The notes under the pieces were generated by a model. It was given only the letters and a program-made list of their open reading frames with translations, did not search any database and had not been told where the DNA came from. Below are positions 47,487-59,146 of a DNA stretch of 64,000 nt, one piece after another. Where the stretch lies: assembly GCF_002288925.2 (NCBI RefSeq), contig NW_022098031.1, forward strand, positions 2,077,159 to 2,141,158, in the 5' to 3' direction. Position 1 is the stretch's first letter. Each line of letters starts with the position of its first letter. Origin of the DNA: Delphinapterus leucas. Its lineage: Eukaryota > Chordata > Mammalia > Artiodactyla > Monodontidae. The position numbers were made by a program, and so were the translations under genes.

Positions 47487-49085
47487 CATTCCTATACACT
47501 AATGATGAAAAATCTGAAAGTGAAATTAAGAAAACGCTCCCATTTACCATTGCAACAAAAAAAATAAAATATCTAGGAATAAACCTACCTAAGGAGACAA
47601 AAGACCTGTATGCAGAGAATTATAAGACACTGATGAAAGAAATTAAAGATGACACAAATAGATGGAGAGATATTACCCTGTTCTTGGATTGGAAGAATCA
47701 ACATTGTGAAAATGACTCTACTACCCAAAGCAATCTACAGATTCAATGCAATCCCTATCAAACTACCACTGGCATTTTTCACAGAACTAGAACAAAAAAT
47801 TTCACAATTTGTATGGAAACACTAAAGACCCCGAATAGCCAAAGCAATCTTGAGGACGAAAAACGGAGCTGGAGGAATCAGGCTCCCTGACTTCAGACTA
47901 TACTACAAAGCTACAGTAATCAAGACAGTATGGTACTGGCACAAAAACAGAAATACAGATCAATGGAACAGGATAGAAAGCCCAGAGATAAACCCATGCA
48001 CATATGGTCCCCTTATCTTTGATAAAGGAGGAAGGAATGTACAGTGGAGAAAGGACAGCCTCTTCAATAAGTGGTGCTGGGAAAACTGCACAGCTACATG
48101 TAAAAGTATGAGATTAGAACACTCCCTAACACCATACACAAAAATAAGCTCAAAATGGATTAAAGACCTAGATGTAAGGCCAGAAACTATCAAACTCTTA
48201 GAGGAAAACATAGGCAGAACACTCATGACATAAATCACAGCAAGATCCTTTTTGACCCACCTCCTAGAGAAATGGAAATAAAAACAAACTAATGGGACCT
48301 AATAAAACTTAAAAGCTTTTGCACAGCAAAGGAAACCATAAACAAGACCAAAAGACAACCCTCAGAACGGGAGAAAATATTTGCAAATGAAGCAACTGAC
48401 AAAGGATTAATCTCCAAAATTTACAAGGAGCTCATGCAGCTCAATAACAAAAAAACAGACAACCCAATCCAAAAATGGGCAGAAGACCTAAATAGACATT
48501 TCTCCAAAGAAGATATACAGATTGCCAACAAACACATGAAAGAATGCTCAACATCATTAATCATTAGAGAAATTCAAATCAAAACAACAATGAGATATCA
48601 TCTCACACCAGTCAGAATGGCCATCATCAAAAAATCTAGAAACAATAAATGCTGGAGATGGTGTGGAGAAAAGGGAACACTCTTGCACTGCTGGTGGGAA
48701 TGTGAATTGGTACAGCCACTATGGAGAACAGTATGGAGGTTCCTTAAAAAAACTACAAATAGAACTACCATATGACCCAGCAATCCCACTACTGGGCATA
48801 TACCCTGAGAAAACCATAATTCAAAAAGAGTCATTTACCAAAATGTTCATTGCAGCTCTATTTACAATAGCCAGGAGATGGAAGCAACCTAAGTGTCCAT
48901 CATCGGATGAATGGATAAAGAAGATGTGGCACATATATACAGTGGAATATTACTCAGTCAGAAAAAGAAATGAAATTGAGCTATTTGTAATGAGGTGGAT
49001 GGACCTAGAGTCTGTCATACAGAGTGAAGTAAATCAGAAAGAGAAAGACAAATACCGTATGCTAACACATATATATGGAATCTAA
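47486..49085 (+). pseudogene. L1 ORF2 C-terminal half, frameshifted
   Basis: Plus-strand continuation of ORF2 after the catalytic core. Clear blocks: '[15 protein letters not shown]' (about 47550), '[19 protein letters not shown]' (about 47865), '[12 protein letters not shown]' (about 48055), '[13 protein letters not shown]' (about 48318), '[20 protein letters not shown]' (about 48478), '[16 protein letters not shown]' (about 48590), the Cys/His motif region '[17 protein letters not shown]' (about 48675) and 'WIKKMWHIYTVEYYS' (about 48912). It ends with a stop at 49083-49085. Several shifts of frame split it into open pieces (47426-47890, 47850-48233, 48434-48775, 48663-49085), so it is a dead copy. 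Confidence 0.92.
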
Positions 49086-49449
49086 GAAAAAGAAAAGGTC
49101 ATGAAGAACCTAGGGGTAAGATGGGAATAAAGACACAGACCTACTAGAGAATGGACTTGAGGATATGGGGAGAGGGAAGGGTAAGCTGTGACAAAGTGAG
49201 CGAGTGGCATGGACATATATACATTATCAAACGTAAAATAGATAGCTAGTGGGAAGCAGGCACATAGCACAGGGAGATCAGCTCGGTGGTTTGTGACCAC
49301 CTAGAGGGGTGGGATAGGGAGGGTGGGAGGGAGGGAGACGCAAGAGGGAAGAGATATGGGAACATATGTATATGTATAACTGAGTCACTTTGTTATAAAG
49401 CAGAAACTAACACACCATTGTAAAGCAATTATACTCCAATAAAGATGTA
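49086..49449 (+). other. L1 3' UTR with G-rich tract and poly(A) signal
   Basis: Noncoding 3' end of the L1 above. It includes 'agctagtgggaagcaggcac', the seven G-runs at 49306-49335, 'gttataaagcagaaactaac' and a final 'ccaataaagatg', whose AATAAA at about 49438-49443 is the poly(A) signal just before the A tail. The same UTR occurs, reversed, at 22909-23150 and 33631-33923. Confidence 0.92.
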
Positions 49450-49471
49450 AAAAAAAAAAAATGTTGGTTTC

Positions 49472-50480
49472 AATAACCAATCTGAGCCCTCCTCAAGTAT
49501 TTGTTAAAAAAAATGTTTTGAATGAGCTTATTTGCATTACCTGTATCATCACTTATTTCACATAAGATTTTTGGTCTTGCCATGATTCCAATATGATTTA
49601 ATAGTAAACCATACATTTGGCTAAGTAATTTATTCAGACATATCAGTGAAACTAAATAAGAGAAAATCCTGGCTCAACAAATGGGTCCTATACGTGATTT
49701 CAAATCTTGTGTGGCTAGTTCAGCTAGAGAGCTGAGCTACTTTATGTTTAAAAAAAAAAAACAACTGAAACCCAAGTCTTCCATTGGGGTTCTTTTCTTT
49801 TAGCTTTTCCTATCATTTTTAGCACCATGTACCATTTAATTAAAATAAGACTGGATTTCGTTTAGACCCAGAAACATCTAATTAAACTCTACAATAAAAC
49901 ATCCCCATAAACATGGCATAATTAAATACCAATATGTTAAACGTACATTTAAAAATAAATCAGTTTCTATTGTTATGTATTTGGGAATCTTAATAAAAAT
50001 ATAGAGAATTTGAAAGTGGCTAGCAAAGCCTGGAAAACTGTTTCAAACATAATGTTTTTCTTTCTTAGTCAGCTGACATTATTCTTTCTAAAAGTATCTA
50101 TGGTAGCAATTTAAAATATTCGGTGCAATTGCAAAAGGCTTAAAATCTTAAAATAACTTCAGAATTATTGTCAGCATGAGTAGAAGGAAGAAACACTTTT
50201 GAAACTTATTTTGACAGAATTTGTTGTGATGTCAAATGAGGAACAAAATGGTAGGAAAATAGATTAAAAATGCTCTATAAATACAGTAACAAAACAAGAC
50301 AGAAAAATTTCCACAAGTGCAATTCACAAACTGCAAATAGTAAAACTTGTCATTTTGAATGTTGGGCAATTATTAACAGCTAAAATACCTTCTATGGCAT
50401 TCCTACATTTGTTTCTTTTTTCTCCCATTATCTTAATTCTAGTTTCTACTAATAAGGCCAGAGGGTTTATCATTGCAACC
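49472..50480. other. AT-rich DNA, nothing recognised
   Basis: No gene or named repeat found. An A-run lies at about 49750-49761. Confidence 0.4.
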
Positions 50481-50660
50481 TGTGATTCTTAACCTTGGCT
50501 ATGCATCAGAATCACTGACGGGTTTCCAATATTGTTTCTGGGGTCCTAACTAAGACCCACTGAATCAGAGTCTCAGGAGGGACCTGAAGTTTGCTGTTTA
50601 GAAAATCTCTGCAGATGTTTCTGTAGCAGAGATGCTTGGGAACCGGTGCTTGGGAATCAT
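50481..50660 (+). mobile_element. MER5A-type hAT nonautonomous DNA transposon
   Basis: 'ttcttaaccttggctatgca', 'tcagaatcactgacgggttt', 'cactgaatcagagtctcagg' and 'gatgcttgggaaccggtgct' match MER5A in order, from left end to near right end. The element has no coding capacity and once used a Charlie transposase. Confidence 0.85.
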
Positions 50661-50689
50661 GGACCTATTATTAAAATAGTCCCCTAACT

Positions 50690-51112
50690 GTACTTTTATC
50701 TGCAGAATCATCCCCTGTGTTCTAACCAATATGGCTCAAACCACCACTTCAATCTTCTTAAAGCATTTCTTTAATGATAGTACCTTCTGATTCTAAAACT
50801 TTCAATAGCTCACAACTGTTGTCCAGTCTGCCTTTTTCAAGAGATTATCAGTCATCTTTCAACATACAGCTCAAAAGGCACTTCCTCTAAGATGCCCACC
50901 TTCACAACTTTCGATAAGTCACCACTCTCTATTTGGAACCCCCATTCATTCTGTATTACCCACGTGGTAGTTATAACCTTCATTTTTGTATTATAAATAA
51001 CTGTGCATGTTTTACTTTTACATTAGATGGCATGTAAATTGAGGATAGGTACAATGTATTATGCACACATCTCTCACGAAAGTAGATATTCATTTGTATG
51101 AATTAACGCACG
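50690..51112 (+). repeat. L2 LINE 3' end
   Basis: 'accaccacttcaatcttctt', 'acagctcaaaaggcacttcc', 'tctaagatgcccaccttcac', 'ttctgtattacccacgtgg' and 'gatattcatttgtatgaatt' follow L2 order on the plus strand. Confidence 0.7.
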
Positions 51113-51769
51113 AAAAGACGTAGAAAATAGCATTCTTGACTCAGAGTTAAATTCAGAGGTTTTATAAGGAGAAAAATAAGAAATGTTTCTGGTACAGCAT
51201 TTGAGCTCTATACTTCTTTAGCAGACATCACAAGGTGTAGGGACCCATACACTATTGCACATCAGACTCAGAGCTGTAATTCATATGCCTATTTAAACTT
51301 ATGCAAATGAGGACATTAAAGTGGAAACGTATATATAATATGTGCATCAATAAAGGAAAACAAATTACTCTATAATTTGTTGCTGTTAAAGTAGGTTTAA
51401 CTCATTAAAATGCTTGGTGGCTAAACACATGAAAACATCTGCTGTAGATGGTCACAGGCTATTATCAGAATAGATTCCAGGGACAAAACCAGGAAATAGA
51501 AGTTCCTTTTCACTGTGTTTCCAGTCCCCAATTATGCACCTCACTCTTCAGTATTAGCACAACTTCTTTCTTCCCACCCACAGAAGTACTTTCCAGGGTA
51601 TTCTACTGAAGTCCCCATTTCTCCAATGTCAAAGTCCCACAATCATTTTCCCAAAACCTTTTTGAAAACTGACACATATCTATTTCCTCAGAATTTTACT
51701 AAGGGATGGATTTGATAGGTGAGCAAAAGAATAATTAATTGAAGATTAATGCCATTTTTCTATGTTTAA
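51113..51769. other. AT-rich DNA without recognised gene
   Basis: Nothing supported; a 66-codon frame at 51515-51715 has no recognisable feature. Confidence 0.35.
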
Positions 51770-51900
51770 AAAAATCACATATGTTATCTTACTTGAGTCA
51801 GAACAATCCGTATGATAAGTAAAAATTATTATCTGCATTTTGCATATGAAAAACTAAATAAGATGAAAAACTGATTTTCCCAAGGTAAGTCCAATTTAGT
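51770..51900 (-). repeat. MIR SINE remnant
   Basis: 'tgttatcttacttgagtcag', 'aacaatccgtatgataagta', 'ttattatctgcattttgcat' and 'ttttcccaaggtaagtcc' fit the reversed MIR core. Confidence 0.65.
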
Positions 51901-52562
51901 GCCCTTTCCAAAATACCCAGTTTTCCCAAAGATATTTAAAGTTTTAGGGGACTCCTAGAGACACAATTAAAATTTTTTAATAGGAATATATTACACCCTT
52001 TCAATCTCCCCACTTATGTGACCAGCGATGCAGAAGGCTAATTTGTTCATCATCTAGATCACTGATTAATAATTAATTTCAATTATTGTCGGTTTAATCA
52101 TTTCCTATTTACATCATTGTGAGTCAAATAAATCATCTATTTTACTGGACCAAGTAAATATTGCAAAAGGTTTGATTATTATTCAATGAAAGCAAAAAAC
52201 CAAACAGCAACAAAAGCCCCTAACAACTCACATATTGGTAAAATGTACTTAAAGATTTCTTCGGAGCAAGGAATGAAGGAAGAATTCTGCATTTTATAAA
52301 AATCATAGCTATCATCAGCTGAGGAAACTTTTCAAATAATCTGGAAAATGAACATAATAGAGCATTCTGCAAGCATGTATGCACTTGAAATTATTATGAG
52401 ATCTAGAGAGAAAGTACAAAAAGTTTCTTAAATACCAATGAAGTATCTAATACTATATTAAGTAGAAATTTGATACTTTTTTGAAGAAAAACATTCTTCA
52501 AACTTTAAGGCTCTACTCAAGTGTTTACTCAACTAATATAGAAAAAAAGAGTGTGTTTGGCT
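51901..52562. other. AT-rich DNA, nothing recognised
   Basis: No gene or named repeat found. Confidence 0.4.
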
Positions 52563-52570
52563 TAGTCTAA

Positions 52571-52698
52571 CTTCTGTTTTTTTTTTTTTGGACGCACCAT
52601 GTGACGTGCAGGATCTTAGTTCCCCAACCAGGGATCGAACCTGTGACCCCTGTAGTGGAAGCGTGGAGTCCTAACCACTGGACTGCCAGGGAATTCCC
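52571..52698 (-). mobile_element. Short tRNA-Glu-derived SINE (CHR-1 like)
   Basis: Reverse-oriented SINE with its tail as a T-run (52577-52589). Then come 'gtgcaggatcttagttcccc', the complement of a B box near 52633-52645 ('gggatcgaacctg'), and the complement of the tRNA-Glu-like head, 'ctaaccactggactgccagg', ending 'gaattcc'. An 8-bp duplication, tagtctaa, lies at 52563-52570 and 52699-52706. The body lacks the repeated units of the CHR-2 copies at 1214-1583 and 5807-6151, so it is a different subfamily. Confidence 0.9.
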
Positions 52699-52706
52699 TA
52701 GTCTAA

Positions 52707-54329
52707 AATTATCTAACAATTCTTGGTCACTGTTAGATCTCACAGTAAGCAGAGACTGATCAAAAGTGAGTATGATTAAAAATTATATTAGAAAAAAACA
52801 AAAGGAGATACAATAAATAAATAAAACATATCTTTAAAGGATAAAGAAATTTAGAATTGGGTTCCTTAAAAATAAGCTATCTCTCTAAGATTTCTATGGG
52901 AAATCAAGAGTACTGTGTACATTTGCTTATGACAAAGTTGAGATGTTTTACTTATGTCTTCTGAGCACAGACTCAACAGCACATACTGGCAATGAATAAA
53001 CTTAAAAGGATTTCACTTACAATTAAAAGTAAAATTTAATTTTCCATTCTGATGTAAGTAAATATAACTAAATAGATTTGTAACATATTTTCAACCAATC
53101 AACTTTCTCACTTGTCTTTATCAATCTATGGCATATGTTAGAAAATTCCGGTTACTGAGTGGGCCTTCCCAAGAAGTATTTGAGAAAATGTTTAGATACC
53201 TGAACAGTAATTCTACATGTGTTTTATTTTCTTCTGCCTCAGTATATGTGTGCTTGGATGTCCTACCAACACCTGATACCTAATAAGCCCCAAATTATAC
53301 TTTTATTTATTAAAAATATCTCCCTCACAATGTATCTTGAATGTAAAGCTCCTTTTGACTCCAAATTGACTGCTTTTCTCTGTGACATGTTCTCAGGGAT
53401 TACTGAGACTTGAGAATACTTCCATGGCATAATGCATCTTGTTTATGTTCATTTCCCAAAATTGATGTCTAGGATTGTTACGATAACCAATGTCTCTTTA
53501 TTTTTAGACCTGTGCAGAACTTCTAGGATAATCTCTAAGTTTTATTTTCTTAATAACGTTCTATTCATCACTATATCACAGCCTTGCATTCAAAAGTATT
53601 TATCACTCCCATTCTCTTAGTCCCATTCTCTTCAATCTTATCTTTGTTTATTCTGACATAGCTATTCTGTTTTAGCAATTTCAGTGTACTTATTATCATT
53701 TAACTCTTCATTTACCTTTACTATTTATCAGCTAGTACTTTGCATATTACAGAAGAATCATTAGGTGTTCATTTCTTAAAGAGAAGGAAAGAAAGAAGGA
53801 AGTAAAAAGGGAAGTAAAGAAGAAAGGAAGGAAAGGAGGGAGGGAGCGAATGGAGTAAATGTAAAATAATAAATCCATTTTCATTTTCTGAGATATCACA
53901 ACTGACCCATACCAAATATTCCATCCCTGATATTACCTTTCTTATGTACCCCAATTCTAAATTCCATTGCATACATTCTACAGAGGAAACTTACAGAAAT
54001 ATCATAGAAACTCACCCAGATATTCATGGAAATAGGAAGTCAGACATAGATGTCATCAATTATGTTGTGCTTTGAGCCTTGGGGAAGACTTTATGATTCT
54101 ATTAATACAATTAGTATAGTGAGCAAATATTCATTGCTTTCAGTAATTTAACAAAGTGGGGATACATTCTAGGACTCCATTACTGACTTGTTTAGAATAA
54201 AGAGAGAACAGGAAATAAGGCAATGGCAAAAGTGTTTCCTGGGAATTAAGTCACCTCACTTCCCCAGGAAGTCACCAACATCATCATCACAAAGCATTAG
54301 AGAGGCTAAAGCTGTCTATACTTATGTCC
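52707..54329. other. AT-rich DNA with polypurine tract
   Basis: No gene found. A purine-only tract lies at about 53777-53847 ('gagaaggaaagaaagaagg' and 'ggaaggaaaggagggaggga'). C/T-rich text at 53190-53660 might be a very old L2 piece, not certain. Confidence 0.35.
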
Positions 54330-55520
54330 ATTTTAACTTTCACTTACTCCTCACCCATCATTCTGGCATCTGGTCTCCTGAGTCCATTGAAACAGTTCTT
54401 GCTGAGATTCCCAGTGATTTCCAATGTCAGTAAATCTAATAAACATTTTTCAGATTTTAGATGATGTCACAGACATAGACGATGTCTCCTCCCGCCCTTT
54501 CAAAACATATTCTTCCCTGGTCATCTGCCACATTTGTCTTATCATACTCCTTCCTCTGTGCCAGCTCTTTGTTACTTGTGGGTTCATTTGTGTGTACACA
54601 GACACTTATAACATTTATAACAGTGGAGCACCTCGAAGTTCAGACTTAGGCTTGCCCTATTCTATGCTCTCTTCCACTTCCACAGTTTGCAATATGACCT
54701 AAACACAAATGATTTCTTCTGAGCTCTAAGCCAATATATTCAATTTCCTATAAGACATCTCTTCCAGGATTTATTTCCAAACACACATTCATGTCCAAAA
54801 TAAAATTCACAATCTTCCCACCCACTAGGTGCATTTTCTATCTCGATAAATAACACCCACACCCATCTAGTTGTACAAGTTGTACAACTCATCTTGACAA
54901 CAAACTAATTTATCCACACCCAGCTCAGTGTCCCTTTAGTTCACTCACAACACTGCAGCTTGGATGATCATTTAAAAATGAAAATCTGATCACTTCCCTC
55001 CCTTGTTCAACACCTCTCAGTGGCCTCCCATCACTCGTGGACAAATCTTGGCATGTCCTATAAGCCCTATATGATCTCTCTCTGCTTCTTTAATCTTTTC
55101 TTAGAGCATACTCTTAGGCATTCCCTGTACTTTAGCAGAGTGGCCTTTTCAGTCCCTTGTCTGCCCTTTCTCAAGAATTTGCCTGCATTCTTTCCCCCGT
55201 ATGCATCACCAAGTTAATTTCCAGTTTGTCCTCTAGATATCAGCTCATGGGTACCTTATTCAGGAAAGCCTGGCTTACCCAGTAAGGCAAAATGTCCTTA
55301 CAATAAGCTCTCAGAACACTGTATATCTTACTTTCTCTTGTAGCATTTTTCAGAGTTGTAACTTAACATTTTCTGTGATCATGGTGTAATTACTCTTTCT
55401 TCTTTTCTAGACTGAAATTTTCATGAAGGCAAAGGCTGTACTTGTTTTTGCTCCTCTTTGTGTCCCAAATGGCCAGCAGAGAGCAAGAAATCAATAAACA
55501 CCACTTGAATAAATGAACAT
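54330..55520 (+). repeat. L2 LINE copy, longest in window
   Basis: About 1.2 kb of L2 on the plus strand. In order: 'tgaaacagttcttgctgaga' (54389), 'cattcatgtccaaaataaa' (54788), 'acaatcttcccacccactag', 'ctgcagcttggatgatcatt' (54955), 'gatcacttccctcccttgtt', 'ctatatgatctctctctgct', 'gtggccttttcagtcccttg', 'attcaggaaagcctggctta', and the end 'tcaataaacaccacttgaat' at about 55491. It covers part of the reverse transcriptase region to the 3' terminus; all frames are broken. Confidence 0.85.
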
Positions 55521-56289
55521 TTAGTCAAGTAAGATAAACATTTCTCTGTAATAAAATGTAGTTCCCAAGTTTTCTTTGTCCTGCAGAGATTATGAACATT
55601 TTGGTTGATTGAAATGGCATTAATTATATATTAATAAATTGTGTTCTGATTTTAAATCAATTCTTTGTGAAAATGTTCAATATTGATCAGTGTACTAGAA
55701 ACTGATCATTCCTAAGTGAAGTATCGAAACTGATTTCCTAGAAATGCCAGGTAAGAGATTCAACCCAGATACATATTCTTCTAAAGGCCAAAATAGTAGA
55801 TTCTGCCCTCAACCTGTCCATGAGTCCTTCTTTATCCATTATAGTTCCAACATTTTCTTAAGCCTATTTTATTTACAGAAATAAGGAGTAAAATAGGGTA
55901 AACTGGAAACATCAAATCATGATTGGAACATGGCACGATTATGCTTTAGAGATTAGGGGGAAAAGAAATATGGCTTTAAATTCTTATCAGTAGACCAAAA
56001 TGATTAACAGAAATTCTGGTCTAAAAATGAACTGTTGAGTTCTGTTCAGCTTTCTATTGTTAAGATACGTAATCATCAAAACTGGCAGACATGGTGGTGT
56101 GAGTTTATGTTATCTCTGAAGCTGTACCACATGGCCCTTACGGTAACATTATATTTAGAAACAATATAACCGGTACTCAAAAACATCTCACTGATCTTCA
56201 AATTCTGCAAGTTTAAATATAATATTTCGATTAGAATAATGGAATAAGAAAGATCCCATGGGCTTGGAAATTATAAATTCCATGAATAT
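55521..56289. other. AT-rich DNA, nothing recognised
   Basis: No gene or clear repeat. Confidence 0.4.
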
Positions 56290-56420
56290 TAATGAGTAAA
56301 CAGAATTTTTACAGAATTTTGGATACTGTGGATATGAGGAAACTGAGGCTAAGTGGGGTGAAGTGATTTACTCAAGACTGAGCCACTAGCCTGTGAAGGT
56401 CAATCCAGAGAACCTTTGAC
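56290..56420 (-). repeat. MIR SINE remnant
   Basis: 'atatgaggaaactgaggcta', 'agtggggtgaagtgatttac' and 'tcaagactgagccactagcc' form the reversed MIR core. Confidence 0.7.
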
Positions 56421-57999
56421 AGATTCTTTTCCTTGAGTTTCTGAAAACTCTGGCTTTCTATCACTTGCCAGGGACACAGTGAGTTTATAAATATATAAAG
56501 AGAGAGAGTGATTTATACAAAAGGGTATGTGTCTTTGTGTAAACAAGGAGATGAAGAAACTAGAAAAAAAAGACTAGTGTGATCTAAAAATTTCTATTTC
56601 TAATAAACCCAATTATTTACACCTTTTGGGCACAAAATGTAATTTGCATATTTTCTATGCAACGACGTGGCTGCTGGCTGGCTGAGCAGCTCCAAATATT
56701 GCAGAGTCAGACTTCAGGAAACGGTAGGAGAAAAGACTTTCTCCCCTCTATACCTGAGCGGTAATTCAAATTATTCCTTCTTTTCAGAGCATCAGACAGA
56801 GAACTAAATCAACATTTTATGTAAGCAACCATCTTGATCATTTTGCTTCTGTTAAGTCCCAAGAACTTGTGGTTTTGATAACGCTTTTCAGGTTGTAAGC
56901 CATATGCAAACTCACATTTTTATTTCATTTGACAAAATAAAAAGTAGCTTCATGACAGTAATAACTGGGAGGTAGATCAGAGTTTTTGACCTAACTACAC
57001 ATGGCATTTTAAATTTTGGCTTCAGACAGCTCGTCTTTTGAGACTTCCATCGGTACATAAAAGGAGAATTTAGTAGTTAAGGCTCTAATAAGTATGGAAC
57101 TTCTGGAAAGGAGGACTGCTTTGAGGATGTAAATCTGTAAGCATCATCACCTAGACTTGATCACTTTGCTTGGAGGAGCTCCATCTTTGGTCCTTTATTA
57201 GAGAAATGTTCTGAATATATATACACGGCATTATCTTTTGATTTAACACATCTTCACATAATTTTTTTTCCATATTATACATTCAATCATGGTGATAACA
57301 AACTACCAAATGAATCTCTTTCTTGGGGTGGCTTTTGTATACATCATGTTCTGACAGAAAGTATGGAGACTTTGGATTCAATAGTCTTTCCTGCTTCTTG
57401 CTTACCCCATGAACTTGGATACCTTTTCTTTTTTCCTTTTCTTAAAATATGAGTCATAATACCCAACTCCTGGGAATATTTTATTGATTTTATGAAGCCC
57501 CTACTCCAGAACCTAAACACGAAAAGGTTAAATTCCCATTCTGAGAGCACTTTACCATAAATACATACTCTAATGAATCAAAACATGAAAATCTAGTCTC
57601 TAAATAATTTAAATCAAAGAGTTATACCAGTAGTATTATTGAAGTGCCAGAGTTTGAGCTTTTCACGTGCAGTTATGAGGTCTTCATCATTTTTGTGTTC
57701 ACAAGATACAGCACACTCCTGGCATAGCAGGTGCTCAAATCGACGTTTCAGTGGTGACATGGAATGAAATGGCAGAATGATCCATATGACCTAGGGATAC
57801 TGTGTGCTCTGGCAGAGAGAAGACAGAGCCCAGAACACTGCTTTCCCCTGGTGAGACTCTCTTCAAGAACACTCCCAGTCTGATCACTCCCTGTGTGAAG
57901 ACAGGCAGAACTAATTCTGTTTGCTCTAATTTCACTTCTGTGTCATTCCTCTTAGTTACTGTATGAGTAGGTGGCCTGGGACAACTCACACTCCTGCTG
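56421..57999. other. DNA without recognised gene; octamer motif
   Basis: No gene found. A perfect octamer ATTTGCAT lies near 56643-56650, just before a GC-richer patch ('cgacgtggctgctggctggc', 56665-56684). This pairing may hint at a regulatory element but is not evidence of one. An 84-codon minus-strand frame at 57735-57989 is unassigned. Confidence 0.3.
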
Positions 58000-58215
58000 C
58001 TGGTAGGTCCTTCCCCCCTATTTCTTTCTCAATAGCACTTTTGCCATCTGACATGCTCAATATTTTATTTTTTATTATATCTGTCTGCCTTCCACATTGG
58101 AATATAAACTCCATGAGGACAGACATTTTTATCTGTTTTATTTACTGCTATATCTTCAGCACTCAGCCTGGCACTTTGCAGGCACCCAGAGCTATTGGCT
58201 GAATGTTTGAATGAA
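58000..58215 (+). repeat. L2 LINE 3' end
   Basis: 'atctgacatgctcaatattt', 'ctgtctgccttccacattgg', 'aactccatgaggacagacat', 'ttactgctatatcttcagca' and 'gcctggcactttgcaggcac' are a well preserved L2 3' end, finishing with 'gctgaatgtttgaatgaa'. Confidence 0.88.
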
Positions 58216-59146
58216 CTTCCATTCCTCATGAGGAAATGTATTTTTACACGGTAGCTCCTTCCTTTTCTTTGGGATATATACGTAAGTGCCTAGAATAAAA
58301 TCAGTTATCAGCACTTAATATGAGTAATATTTTTTTCTAGAGTTTAAAGGCTTTCTTAATATTACTGAACATAACTGAATCCATCCCCTCCTTCTATTAA
58401 AAGAAACATGTTCTATAATTGTACATTCTAAATATACAAATTTCTTTATTTAATTCATATCTTTATTCACTGGCTTGACTGAGAGTATGCTAAAAATACT
58501 GCTTTGATTTCTTCAGATTCCTTGAATACATGAGAAGGAGGAGTACTCCTCAATTATGAATATTTTTATCTTACCTCAGTAAAGGAAAAACTCATCAGTG
58601 TTTAAAAATATGACAAACCTCTCTGGAGGAAAAAAAACCAAACTTCCCTGATGCTACATCTCATATAATCAGAACTATTTTTCTCCGTATTAGAGAGTTA
58701 AGTAAGGTTCTGTGTTATTTACAACATTTAATAGCACTGTAATGTGCTGTAATTTTTGAATCACTTAAATAGGTCAAAGAATCTATTTTTCCTTTTCCAA
58801 GGTCATTTCCCTTAAAGAGAACAGGATTCCTACATTCAGGTATTTATTTATTTTACTGAAACTGAAATTAAAATAAACAGTAAGCAGAGCAAAGCTAATG
58901 TATGGTAGAAGGTATATATATTAAAAGGTCAGAGGTATAAAAATGAGTGGTTTATCCTTTTCCAAATTGTTCCTGCTTTGAAGATTTTTAATGCACAAGT
59001 CGTTCTTTAAAAAGGTTTCAGTAATTAATAACCGACAATAACATTTGCAGTTTGTTTAGAAAATACAAGTATAGGGCTTGAGGCATTTTATGCTTAAGTA
59101 TAACACATGAAGCCTAGAAAACTTGAAAAACAATTTTCAAGCTCCT
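58216..59146. other. AT-rich DNA, nothing recognised
   Basis: No gene or named repeat found. Confidence 0.4.

Larger units (their letters stand above)
46893..49459. mobile_element. L1 insertion with 5' inversion (twin priming)
   Basis: One L1 insertion in two opposed parts. The left part (about 46893-47486) is L1 ORF2 on the minus strand; the right part (about 47486-49449) is the following piece of ORF2 plus the 3' UTR on the plus strand, ending in an A run (49449-49460). A perfect 12-bp duplication, aatgttggtttc, at 46883-46894 and 49460-49471 shows both parts arrived in one event. The L1-sense order is continuous: the minus part ends at about residues 'YRINAQK' and the plus part starts with 'AFLYTN', which are near neighbours in L1 ORF2. 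The junction lies within 'ctggcattcctata' (47483-47496). Exact ends are ambiguous by a few bases. ORF1 and the 5' UTR are absent, so the copy was born dead. Confidence 0.93.

Noticed and set aside
47426..49085. Large ORF2-like protein pieces as a possible live gene
   Set aside because: They belong to a 5'-truncated, inverted and frameshifted L1 copy.
58216..59146. Possible further retroelement between L2 and L1
   Set aside because: No diagnostic words could be identified.
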